This document shows positions 53,379 to 61,130 of a stretch of DNA of 64,000 nucleotides, piece by piece. The stretch comes from CAVRXQ01 sp963849105 (GTDB taxonomy: Bacteria; Actinomycetota; Acidimicrobiia; Acidimicrobiales; Bog-793): contig CAWKGD010000003.1 in NCBI GenBank assembly GCA_963849105.1, positions 310,001 to 374,000 on the forward strand, read 5' to 3'. Every line of letters begins with the position of its first letter. The first letter of the stretch is position 1. The position numbers and the translations under genes were made by a program. Below the pieces are notes generated by a model. That model made no database searches. It was not told the origin of the DNA and saw nothing but the letters and a program-made list of their open reading frames with translations.

Positions 53379-53953
53379 AACTCCCCGTTCTCCCCGCAGG
53401 GGTCAACGCTTTCGGGTAGCTCACGCAGCAAGTCGGCGTCGTACCAACGCCCGGCGATATCTGAGGGAGCCTGGTTCGGGTCAACGCAGGTGATGACCGC
53501 TCGGATTCCCGACGCGATCATTTCTGCGGCGAGTGCGTCGGTCGGCCGGTGCCAGATCGGGAACACCGGAGAAAGCCCAGTGCCATCGAGCATCGTCTCA
53601 CGGTAGGCGCGGATATCAGCAAGGAAGATGTCTCCGAAGACGACGCGCTCGACGCCCTCATCCGCGGCGGTCGAGATCGCAGACGTCATCAGCTCTTCAT
53701 AGACCGCATTCGGGCACGGCCAGGGAAGTTCGACGACGTGCAATGGGAGTCCGAGCGCCTCTGCCTGAGACTCGAGCAAGCTGCGACGGACCGCGTGCAT
53801 CGCGACCCGGTCGGCGTTCGAGTTCAAGGTCGTGAGCAAACCGACGACCTCAAGCGAGCTGTCGGCGCGCGCACGGTGGAGCGCGAGGGTGCTGTCCTTG
53901 CCGGTCGACCAGCTCATCCAGGCGTTCCTTCTCGGCGAGCCCAAGTCAGTCAT
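53270..53953 (-). CDS. PP-loop ATPase of the diphthine-ammonia ligase-like family
   Basis: 227 residues. The PP-loop MSWSTGKDSTLALHRA is near the start, followed by VVELPWPCPNAVYEEL, VFGDIFLADIRAYRE, FPIWHRPTDALA and the C-terminal DPCGENGEFHTFVVDGP. This is the ATP pyrophosphatase family that includes eukaryotic diphthamide amidase Dph6; bacteria lack diphthamide, so the bacterial substrate is unknown. It overlaps the DUF5522 gene by eight bases at its start. Its 3' end overlaps the BtuF-like gene by 109 bases, tail to tail. Confidence 0.85.
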   Translation of the reverse strand: MTDLGSPRRNAWMSWSTGKDSTLALHRARADSSLEVVGLLTTLNSNADRVAMHAVRRSLLESQAEALGLPLHVVELPWPCPNAVYEELMTSAISTAADEGVERVVFGDIFLADIRAYRETMLDGTGLSPVFPIWHRPTDALAAEMIASGIRAVITCVDPNQAPSDIAGRWYDADLLRELPESVDPCGENGEFHTFVVDGPGFAHPIDVAVGEIVERDGFVFADVLPM

Positions 53954-54191
53954 TATCGACGTAGGGACAGTGTCGGCACCCTTGGGAACAGCAATATCCG
54001 CGAGAGGCGAGATAGTCCGCCGTGAAGACGAAAAGCCCCGAGGTCGGATCGGTGTAGCCGGGAGATCCGCCTGCGAGTGCGGCCCCGTGCGCCTCGAGAA
54101 TCGCTTCCCGGTTCGGCGTGTCGAGAGGAAGGCGTGACGTGGCGGGGCGCGAAAGTGGGCGATCAGCGAGCCGGTCGACCTTCCGTTCCAC
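53946..54191 (-). CDS. DUF5522-family cysteine-rich small protein
   Basis: 81 residues. The C-terminal half reads YTDPTSGLFVFTADYLASRG and CCSQGCRHCPYVDND, the hallmark of the DUF5522 family, whose four or more cysteines may bind a metal. The first 25 residues are variable and a shorter start is possible. Its stop overlaps the start of the PP-loop ATPase gene (ATGACTGA), so the two are made together, which hints at a shared RNA- or protein-modification role. That link is inference. Confidence 0.85.
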   Translation of the reverse strand: MERKVDRLADRPLSRPATSRLPLDTPNREAILEAHGAALAGGSPGYTDPTSGLFVFTADYLASRGYCCSQGCRHCPYVDND

Positions 54192-54228
54192 TTCGACGGG
54201 AATCTACCGACGGGCTGTCTTCAACGTG

Positions 54229-54777
54229 TTACAAGCCGACGACCTCGGCACACACCGGCCAAGCGGACCAGCCGACGGCGCGCTGGAGCCTCGCTGCGGC
54301 CGCGTTCTGTAGCGCCGCGTTCGCTTGGCTCGGCAACCCCGGGAATCCGAGCGACCACCACGTCGACGCGGCGAACTGATACGCGCCGTAGTAGCCGTTG
54401 CCGGTGTCCTCTCCGTAGTTGTTGTTCGACTCGCATAGCCGCAACGCGAGCCACTGCGCGGGCGTCGCCGCCGACGACGGTGTGATGGCGACACCGATGA
54501 TCGGCGCGACGGACTGCGGACGCGCCGCGTGATGACGCTGCGCGAAGAGGTAGGGAAGTGGTGTCGTGCGGTACACCCCGGCGACGATGGCCGTCGCCGC
54601 GCGAGGGAGCCGCGGTGGTATCCGATGCAGGCGCGCGACAAGGCGCGCTTGGTCGGTGTGTCGTACAGCACTCACGAGCGGGCTGGTCTTCCCGCTGAAA
54701 TTTGCGACGCCGATCGCGCCGGCGGCGCCCAACATGACAGTGGCCGAAGTGATCGCAAGCATTGGGTGCGGTCGCAT
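54229..54777 (-). CDS. Rpf-like secreted transglycosylase
   Basis: 182 residues from ATG 54777, behind AAGGAGG. An N-terminal signal-like segment (LAITSATVMLGAAGAIGVA) is followed by a basic linker. The C-terminal 75 residues form the resuscitation-promoting-factor domain: WLALRLCESNNNYGEDTGNG with the catalytic Glu after Cys, YYGAYQFAASTWWSLGFPG and VGWSAWPVCAEV; the two cysteines would form the usual disulfide. Rpf proteins cleave peptidoglycan and stimulate growth of dormant actinobacteria. The family's usual partners are absent nearby. Confidence 0.9.
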   Translation of the reverse strand: MRPHPMLAITSATVMLGAAGAIGVANFSGKTSPLVSAVRHTDQARLVARLHRIPPRLPRAATAIVAGVYRTTPLPYLFAQRHHAARPQSVAPIIGVAITPSSAATPAQWLALRLCESNNNYGEDTGNGYYGAYQFAASTWWSLGFPGLPSQANAALQNAAAARLQRAVGWSAWPVCAEVVGL

Positions 54778-55214
54778 CGAAGGGCCTCCTTGGATCGGGG
54801 TACTCCCACTGGTCCAGGTGGGTCGGATGCGGGCCGACCGCCTCTCTGCATTCGACTCGTGATCCGGTGCCGGCAGGGCGAAGACGGATCGGGGCGAAGT
54901 TCGCCCGTGCGAGGTGCAGGCTGGCCGTGCCCTTCGCTTGGTTCTCTCGCTGCTCCTTTGATCGGTCGGGGAGGCACGTCAAAACGCACCGCCCGCGCGC
55001 GTTCGCATGTGGATTTGTGCGGGTCTCGCTCCGGCGAACGCCCGGTCCGGGGATCGGCACGCGCGCCGTGGTCCCCGTTTGTCGCTGAAGGCCGAATGTT
55101 ATCGACCGTTTACTGCAAGGGTGGCGAAGAAATGCAAAATTCCAGCTCAGATGGGGTGCCACTCGGTCGGGGCGCGCCGAGAAAGCGTCATCTGGCTCGG
55201 AACGCGAGGAGCGC
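54778..55214. other. Leader region of the Rpf-like gene
   Basis: 437 bases without a convincing gene. The part next to surE, 55080-55145, is AT-richer and is the likely promoter zone, which would give the Rpf message a leader of about 300 bases. Other actinobacterial rpf genes have c-di-AMP riboswitches in such leaders, but its conserved core was not recognisable here. Confidence 0.4.
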
Positions 55215-56018
55215 TCACTCCGGGTGGTCGACGCCGAAAATGACGTCGAGTTCCTCCGCGAGCTCGCCGACGAGCGCGGTGGTCTTCGCGTCGGAGTCCT
55301 CTCTCGGCGGTGTCAAGGCGGTGAGCGTGACGTAGCCCGCGTTCGTCAGTGCTTCATCGTCGTCGGGGCGCAACGAGCGACCTCGGTATCCGACCGAGAC
55401 CCGGATTCGACCCGAGTCGACACTCGTCGAGTGGAAGATGTCGGTTTCGCTCAGATGAGCACGACGCACTCCTCGTACCGCGTCCAGGGGACAGTTCGGA
55501 ACGTTGCAGTTGAGCACGCTGCCCGGGTTCATCGCGGCGAGCGGGTCGATCAGCGCGACGGCGATCTTCGCGGCGGTCGCGTAATGGACGGGGGCCTTAC
55601 CGTCGGCCTTGACGCTGATCGCGAGCGCCGACCGGCCCGTCTTCGCGGCGGTGAAGGCAGCGCCGACCGTGCCGGAGTGGAGGATCAGTCGTCCGATGTT
55701 GCGTCCGCGGTTGATTCCCGACACGACGAGGTCCGCGGGCGGCCCGAGCGCGCCACCGAGCGCCATCGCGACGCACGCCGCCGGCAAGGACGCGACCCCA
55801 AAGGCGCGCACGCCGGTCGTCCTTTCGAGCTCAACCGCTTCGAGCGCCAGCGCGTCGGCGGAGCCTTGCGGCTGCACGCCCGTTGCGGCACTTGAGCCGC
55901 TTTGATCCTCGAGCGGCGCAACGACGTCGACCTCGTGACCCGCCTCGGCGAGCGCGCCAGCGAGCGACGCGATACCGGGCGCGAAGACGCCGTCGTCATT
56001 CGTCACGAGAATGTGCAC
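55215..56018 (-). CDS. surE: 5'/3'-nucleotidase SurE
   Basis: 267 residues from GTG 56018, with GGAAGG upstream; the open frame extends further, but SurE begins with VHILVTNDDGVFAPGI. Metal ligands are the DD pair in TNDDG, Ser/Asn residues in DQSGSSAA and SGINRGRNIG, and SGTVGAAFTAA is also typical. SurE removes phosphate from nucleoside monophosphates, with roles in stationary-phase survival. It is divergent from the aldose epimerase gene with about 50 bases between starts. Confidence 0.93.
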   Translation of the reverse strand: MHILVTNDDGVFAPGIASLAGALAEAGHEVDVVAPLEDQSGSSAATGVQPQGSADALALEAVELERTTGVRAFGVASLPAACVAMALGGALGPPADLVVSGINRGRNIGRLILHSGTVGAAFTAAKTGRSALAISVKADGKAPVHYATAAKIAVALIDPLAAMNPGSVLNCNVPNCPLDAVRGVRRAHLSETDIFHSTSVDSGRIRVSVGYRGRSLRPDDDEALTNAGYVTLTALTPPREDSDAKTTALVGELAEELDVIFGVDHPE

Positions 56019-56070
56019 GAGCGTTCCTTCCGGCACGAGGCGATCGCGGGACCATCGGTACCATACGTCG

Positions 56071-56985
56071 ATGCCGCTCCCCGCTGGCCAGCCATTCCTG
56101 ATCGCCGCAGGGACGACGATCGCAACGATCACCGAAATCGGAGCGACACTGCGGTCCTTTGTCGTCGACGGCCGGCAAGTCGTGTGGGAATTTCGTGCAG
56201 ACGAGATGTCCTCCTACGGGCGCGGACAGGTGCTGGCACCGTGGCCGAATCGACTCGCCGATGGCACCTACAGCTTCGGCTCGCGCCACGCGAAGGCGCC
56301 GCTCGACGAACCCGAGCGCCACAACGCGATCCACGGAATCGTGCGTTGGTTGCCCTTCGTCGTTGAACGCGTCGACGACGCGACCGTGCGCTGCCTGCTC
56401 CGCCTCGGACCACAACCTGCGTATCCGTGGTGGTGGCGACTCGAAGTCACCTACGCCGTGGCGCCGGGATCGCTCACCGTGTCGACAACGTTCGAGAATC
56501 TCGACAGCGTTGCGGCGCCCTTCGCATTGGGATTCCACCCGTACTTCGCGGCTGGTCCGGATGGAGTCGATGCGTCAACGGTCGCGATCCCAGCCGCACA
56601 GCATCTCGTCGCGAACGAGCGCATGTTGCCGATCGAGGTGCAACCGATCACCGCTTCAGCATTTCCGACGATCGCTGAGGGTATGCGGCTTGAGGGACGC
56701 GTCCTGGACGACGCCTTCGGCGAATTAGAGCGCGGTCGAGACGGACGCTGGCAGGTTCGCTTCTGGCCGGACGGCGAACGCTCCCCGGTCCTCGTATGGG
56801 GCGACGAGGGTTTCACGCACGTCATGTGCTTCACCGGCGACTCGCTCGCTGAGATCGATCGGCGACGCGCGCTCGCGCTCGAGCCGATGACGGCGCCGCC
56901 GAACGCCCTCGCCAGCGGTGAGGGCGTTCGCGTCGTCGAGCCAGGCGCACGCCTCAGCGCCTGCTGGGGCGCCGCGCTCGACTGA
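56071..56985 (+). CDS. galM: Aldose 1-epimerase (galactose mutarotase family)
   Basis: 304 residues from ATG 56071. The catalytic and substrate residues are visible: the two conserved His in HNAIHGIVRW and LGFHPYF, and the likely base Glu in LALEPMTAPPNAL. GQVLAPWPNRLADGTYSFG is a typical strand. The enzyme interconverts alpha and beta anomers of hexoses or pentoses; the sequence does not tell which. It belongs with sugar metabolism but is far from the pentose cluster. Confidence 0.9.
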   Translation: MPLPAGQPFLIAAGTTIATITEIGATLRSFVVDGRQVVWEFRADEMSSYGRGQVLAPWPNRLADGTYSFGSRHAKAPLDEPERHNAIHGIVRWLPFVVERVDDATVRCLLRLGPQPAYPWWWRLEVTYAVAPGSLTVSTTFENLDSVAAPFALGFHPYFAAGPDGVDASTVAIPAAQHLVANERMLPIEVQPITASAFPTIAEGMRLEGRVLDDAFGELERGRDGRWQVRFWPDGERSPVLVWGDEGFTHVMCFTGDSLAEIDRRRALALEPMTAPPNALASGEGVRVVEPGARLSACWGAALD

Positions 56986-57023
56986 AGCTGAATCTGTCCG
57001 CGCTTAGTGGGGTCTCCAGATGG

Positions 57024-57521
57024 TCAGGCCTTCGCGCAGGCCTTTACCTGTGACGCCGTGCCTTCCAAGGACAACAGCGCGCAGAAGCTCGCGTCGCTGA
57101 CCTTCCACTTGCCGTTCTGGTAGACCGCTTTGCCCGTCGCGCCCGGGAGCTCGGGCGTTTTTCCGAGATAAATCGTGTAGGTAACGGTCGCCGATGACTT
57201 CGACGTGACGTTCACCTTCGTCACCTTGACGGACACCGCCTCGCCTGTCGAGGTCTTTGACTGCGCCTTGAGGAACGAGGCGAAGTCCGAGCCGTTCTGC
57301 AACAGGGTGATCTTTTCCGTCGCCGGCGTTGAGCCTTTGAAAAAGGCCGTCCAATCCGCTGTGATCTTCTTGGTGGCGCCGCTCGTTTTCGTGTGGCCAT
57401 TTGCTGAGGCGCCGGACGTGCATGCCGAAAGCAGCAGCGAACCGGCGACGACCAAGGTGGACGCCACAAACAAAGGGCCAGGTCGGGCACCACGTCGATT
57501 CGTTCTCCGCACCATATGCAT
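57024..57521 (-). CDS. MTB12-like secreted lipoprotein
   Basis: 165 residues from ATG 57521 (AGGAGG at 57527-57532). The signal peptide ends in the lipobox LLSAC. The mature domain resembles the C-terminal domain of the low-molecular-weight antigen MTB12: ADWTAFFKGSTPATEKITLLQNG (in outline), a VKVTKVNVTSKSSATVTYTIY strand pair, and NGKWKVSDASFCALLSLEG. It would be a surface lipoprotein of the NTF2-like fold. Function is unknown in the family. Confidence 0.8.
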   Translation of the reverse strand: MHMVRRTNRRGARPGPLFVASTLVVAGSLLLSACTSGASANGHTKTSGATKKITADWTAFFKGSTPATEKITLLQNGSDFASFLKAQSKTSTGEAVSVKVTKVNVTSKSSATVTYTIYLGKTPELPGATGKAVYQNGKWKVSDASFCALLSLEGTASQVKACAKA

Positions 57522-57711
57522 GGGCACCTCCTCTAAGCGCGAGGACGGCGTCGCGTGAAACCGGAAAAACCCAGCCTACCGGGGTCGCTGTGTTTTCCCG
57601 GGGCTTTGCAGCACCTGAGCTGAGCAACCCGGACCACAGCGTTTTCCCAGCTCGCACGGAATTTTGACCACGCGCCAGTACAATGCACGAAGACCACGAA
57701 AGGATCCTTCG

Positions 57712-57915
57712 ATGATCCAGCCCGCCCAGCACAAGAACGGAATTCGCCCATTCCACGCCGTCGGCGTCGTCGTCGTCTTCGCGGTGCTCGTCGTTGTCGC
57801 GTTCGCGGTTCTCGCCGCGATCGCCGGTGTCGTCTGGACGATTGTCAAGATCGCGGTCATCGCCGCGATCGTCTTCCTGCTGGCGCGTCTTTTGATGCGT
57901 CGGTCGCGCGCCTGA
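57712..57915 (+). CDS. Small two-helix membrane protein
   Basis: 67 residues from ATG 57712, with AAAGGATCC upstream; a longer frame from 57664 is less likely. Two adjacent hydrophobic helices (VGVVVVFAVLVVVAFAVLAA and VKIAVIAAIVFLLARLLM) end in a basic tail RRSRA. No family is recognised. It is divergent from the MTB12-like lipoprotein and 18 bases before the SRAP gene, with which it may share a transcript. Confidence 0.65.
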   Translation: MIQPAQHKNGIRPFHAVGVVVVFAVLVVVAFAVLAAIAGVVWTIVKIAVIAAIVFLLARLLMRRSRA

Positions 57916-57933
57916 CCCTTCTGAACTCCAAAG

Positions 57934-58644
57934 ATGTGCGGGCGGTACGTCCTCGCGGCTCCGATCGACGAGCTCGTGAGCTTCTTCGAGGCGAACCTGG
58001 CGCCCGGCGTGCGTGCGGAGTACCGGTCGAGTTACAACGTTGCCCCGACGGATTCCGTGCTCGGGCTCGTAGAAGAGGATTCGAAGGGCCGAGTGCTCGA
58101 CGAGTTCCGTTGGGGACTCGTCCCGTCGTGGGCGAAGGACCCGTCGGTCGGCAGCCGGATGTTCAACGCGCGGGCCGAGTCCGTCGCGAGGAGACCCTCA
58201 TTTCGCGCCGCGTTCGAGGCGCGTCGTCTTGCCGTGATTGCCGACGGTTTTTATGAGTGGCGCAAGGACGAGCACGGCAGGCGCCAACCCTTCTATTTCG
58301 TGCGCACCGACCACGACCCCATGGCATTCGCCGGTCTTTGGGAGTTCTGGCGCAATCCGTCGGCTAAAGACGGTGATGCGAAGTGGATGCGGTCGTGCAC
58401 GATCATCACGACGGACGCGAACAGCGAGGTCGCGCCGTTCCATGACCGGATGCCGGTGATCTTGGAGTCGGACGCGCTCGAGCGGTGGATCGATCCGTCA
58501 GGTGCAGGGCGCGACGAGCTTGAGTCTCTTCTTCGCCCGTCGCACGCGGGAACGCTGTCTTTTGTGCCGGTTGACCGCCGGGTGGGCAGTGTGGCGAACA
58601 ACGACCCCGGCCTGATCGCGGCCGTCGCAACCTCGGAGGCGTAG
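57934..58644 (+). CDS. yedK: SRAP-domain protein (YedK/HMCES), abasic-site crosslinker
   Basis: 236 residues. It starts MCGRYVLAA, so Cys2 is the residue that links covalently to abasic sites in single-stranded DNA. Other family residues are the Asn in FNARAES, Glu in IADGFYEWRKDE and His in PFHDRMPVIL. The protein shields abasic sites and is often linked with SOS genes; here the imuA-imuB pair follows 78 bases later. No LexA box was found directly before this gene. Confidence 0.95.
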   Translation: MCGRYVLAAPIDELVSFFEANLAPGVRAEYRSSYNVAPTDSVLGLVEEDSKGRVLDEFRWGLVPSWAKDPSVGSRMFNARAESVARRPSFRAAFEARRLAVIADGFYEWRKDEHGRRQPFYFVRTDHDPMAFAGLWEFWRNPSAKDGDAKWMRSCTIITTDANSEVAPFHDRMPVILESDALERWIDPSGAGRDELESLLRPSHAGTLSFVPVDRRVGSVANNDPGLIAAVATSEA

Positions 58645-58693
58645 CCCGGAGGCTGCCCGGTATTCGCGCAAAGCCACCCGGTCTCTGGTGGAA

Positions 58694-58709
58694 TCGAACA
58701 CATGTTCGG
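58694..58709 (+). promoter_or_regulatory. LexA (SOS) box before imuA
   Basis: TCGAACACATGTTCGG matches the actinobacterial SOS box (TCGAACrnrTGTTCGA) except at the last base. It ends 12 bases before the imuA start codon, so LexA would block this promoter until DNA damage. Confidence 0.9.
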
Positions 58710-58721
58710 TATGCTCCGCCG

Positions 58722-59459
58722 ATGAGCGTCAGAACCTCCGCGCCCGCCTCGGCCGTCCCTCCCCGTCTCCTCGCTGACCGCCTGCGCCCGACCGTCCTCG
58801 CCCGGGACGAGCTGTTACCGGTGGCGCCCGTTTTCACCGAGTTGCTCGGAACCCCAGGACTCAGGCGGGGGAGCACGGTCTCGATCTCGACGACCGGCCA
58901 CGCCGGTGCAACGTCGCTCGCCTGTTCCCTTCTGGCCGCGGCGAGCACCGAGGGGGCGTGGTGTGCCGCGGTGGCGATCGCCGATCTCGGGATCGTCGCC
59001 GCGGCAGAGATCGGAGTGGCGCTCGACCGTTTCGCCCTCGTCCCCCGTCCCGGGTCAAAGCTCGCTCCGGTGATCGCCGCGCTCCTGGATGGCTGCGACC
59101 TCGTTCTCGCCCCGGCTGCCGTCTCGGCGCCCGAATTCCGCCGCCTGGCGGCGAGGGCGCGCGAGCGCCGCTCGGTTCTCATCGTGCTCTCCGGTTCGCT
59201 CGCCGTCGGATCGTTCCCTCGACCGGTGCCCGAAGGCGTCGACGTGCGGATCGAGGTCGCGGGGAGCGCGTTCGGTGGGCTCGGACTTGGGACGGGGCGG
59301 TTGGTGCACCGCCGAATCGATGTCGTCGCGACCCGACGCTCCGCAACGCCACGCACGGTGCGCGCGACGCTCGGGCTGATCACCGGGGAATCCCCGGTGA
59401 TCGAGATCGCCGCGCCCTTCGTTCCGTCGGTGGATCAAGAAGAGGTCGCCGTTCGGTGA
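58722..59459 (+). CDS. ImuA-like accessory mutagenesis protein
   Basis: 245 residues with a weak RecA-like core: a LRRGSTVSIS strand, then STTGHAGATSLACSLLAA in place of a normal P-loop, and later LDGCDLVLA and SVLIVLS strands. Proteins at this position before ImuB in actinobacteria are called ImuA (ImuA'). They assist translesion synthesis with ImuB and DnaE2. The identification rests on gene order, length and the LexA box more than on motifs. It overlaps imuB by four bases. Confidence 0.75.
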   Translation: MSVRTSAPASAVPPRLLADRLRPTVLARDELLPVAPVFTELLGTPGLRRGSTVSISTTGHAGATSLACSLLAAASTEGAWCAAVAIADLGIVAAAEIGVALDRFALVPRPGSKLAPVIAALLDGCDLVLAPAAVSAPEFRRLAARARERRSVLIVLSGSLAVGSFPRPVPEGVDVRIEVAGSAFGGLGLGTGRLVHRRIDVVATRRSATPRTVRATLGLITGESPVIEIAAPFVPSVDQEEVAVR

Positions 59460-61069
59460 GCACGCGCCGTGCTCCCTCGGCCGAGCGGACGCTCGTCGTC
59501 ATCTGTCCGGATTGGCCGGTCACCGCGGCGGGTTTCGGCCCCGGCGATCTGGTGGCCGTCGTCGCGAGGGGAAAGGTGGTCGCGGCGTCGCAAGCGGCCC
59601 GCGCACAAGGCGTGCGCACGGCGCAACGTCAGCGCGAAGCGGTGTCGTGTTGTCCGGACCTCGTCGTACGCGAAGAGGATCCCGGATCCGAGTCGCGGGC
59701 CTTCGAGATCGTCGTCGCGCAGCTGGCTGGTTTCGGTGCCCCAGTCGTCGTTGACCGTCCCGGATGGGCGGCGTTCGCCGTCCGCGGTCCGGCGCGCTAC
59801 TTCGGGGGCGAAGTGTCGCTCGCCGCATCCGTCGGCGCGGCGCTCGAAGCACTCGCAGGTCGCGTCGGTACCCGGACAGAACGGACTGTCTCAGAGCCGC
59901 GCGCATCGCTCACCGGCGCGTGGTGGCAGATCGGCATCGCCGACGGTCGATTCGCCGCGACACTCGCCGCGATTTTGGGAGAGATCGTCGAAGCGGACAC
60001 GGCTGCCGCCTTCTTGGCACCATTCGGCGTCGAATGCCTCGATCGTCCCGAGCTCGCCGACCTCCTCGCCCGCCTCGGGGTGACGACGCTCGGCGCGTTC
60101 GCCGCGCTCGATGACAAAGACGTGCTCGCTCGCTTCGGCAGCGACGGCGGGTACGCCCAGCGGCTCGCTCGCGCGGAAGACGGCGCATTAAGCGGGTTGC
60201 GACCGAGGACCGAGTCGCGGTCGGTCGAAACCGTGCTCGACGAACCGGCGTCTGCGGTCGATGCTGCCACCTTCTGCGTGCGCGAGCTCGCCGAACGACT
60301 GGCGCGCAACTTGAGCGAAGCCGGACTCGCCTGCACGCTTGTCGAGATCGAGATCGAACTCTCCGGAGGCGAGCTGCTCGTTCGTCGCTGGTTGAACGCG
60401 GCGGCGGTGCACCCCGCGCTCGTTGCGGAGCGGCTTCGTCTCCAGATGGAAGCGTGGATCTCCCAGGCGCGAGGCGTTGTTGCTGACATCGACGACGATG
60501 GCGGAGGAGTTGTCCGTCTCCGTCTCGATCCGATCGAGGTGATCCCCGATGTCGGCCGGCAGCTCGAGCTGTGGGGGCGTCGCGGCGATCCCGAACGCGC
60601 CGCCCGCGCGCTCGCTCGAGTCCAGAGCCTGCTCGGAGCGGAGGGCGTCGCCTTCCCCGTGCTTGTTGGCGGGCGCGGACCGGAAGAGCGGGTCCGCCTC
60701 ATCCCCGCCGGCGACCCTTTGCCCGTGGTGGAGGATGCCGCGAGCCCCTGGCCCGGACAGCTGCCTGCACCGAATCCGACCGTCGTCTGGAAGGATCCGC
60801 CCGCAGCGGAACTCCTCGACGCGCAGCAGAACCACATCGGCGTCGACGGTCGCGGGCAGCTGACCAGCACGCCGGCGCGCCTCGTGGTCGGCGATGGCGC
60901 GGCGATCCCACTCGTCGGATGGGCGGGTCCCTGGCCGCTCGACGAGCGCTGGTGGGATCGGCGGTCGCGACGCCGTCGGGCGCGGTTCCAGGCCGTCACG
61001 GCGACGGGTGAAGGGCACCTGCTCGTGCTTGAGCGCGGCAAGTGGGTGATCGAAGGCACGTACGACTAA
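59456..61069 (+). CDS. imuB: ImuB, Y-family polymerase-like protein
   Basis: 537 residues from GTG 59456, overlapping the imuA stop. It starts with LVVICPDWPVTAAGF, the ImuB version of the Y-polymerase N-terminus, continues with QREAVSCCPDLVV, RYFGGE, an HhH-like LADLLARLGVTTLGAFAAL and a little-finger-like domain. The acidic pair (DE) needed for Y-polymerase catalysis is not seen, as in other ImuB proteins, which act as adaptors between the sliding clamp and DnaE2. The DnaE2 (ImuC) gene is not in the window. Confidence 0.92.
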   Translation: MSTRRAPSAERTLVVICPDWPVTAAGFGPGDLVAVVARGKVVAASQAARAQGVRTAQRQREAVSCCPDLVVREEDPGSESRAFEIVVAQLAGFGAPVVVDRPGWAAFAVRGPARYFGGEVSLAASVGAALEALAGRVGTRTERTVSEPRASLTGAWWQIGIADGRFAATLAAILGEIVEADTAAAFLAPFGVECLDRPELADLLARLGVTTLGAFAALDDKDVLARFGSDGGYAQRLARAEDGALSGLRPRTESRSVETVLDEPASAVDAATFCVRELAERLARNLSEAGLACTLVEIEIELSGGELLVRRWLNAAAVHPALVAERLRLQMEAWISQARGVVADIDDDGGGVVRLRLDPIEVIPDVGRQLELWGRRGDPERAARALARVQSLLGAEGVAFPVLVGGRGPEERVRLIPAGDPLPVVEDAASPWPGQLPAPNPTVVWKDPPAAELLDAQQNHIGVDGRGQLTSTPARLVVGDGAAIPLVGWAGPWPLDERWWDRRSRRRRARFQAVTATGEGHLLVLERGKWVIEGTYD

Positions 61070-61130
61070 CGCGCCTCAAGACTCGATCGATCGACAAAAC
61101 TCCACGACGACGCCGAAGGAAGAGGACGAC

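Noticed and set aside
54778..55140. Possible c-di-AMP (ydaO-type) riboswitch before the Rpf-like gene
   Set aside because: Such switches precede some actinobacterial rpf genes, but the conserved core elements could not be found on the minus strand.
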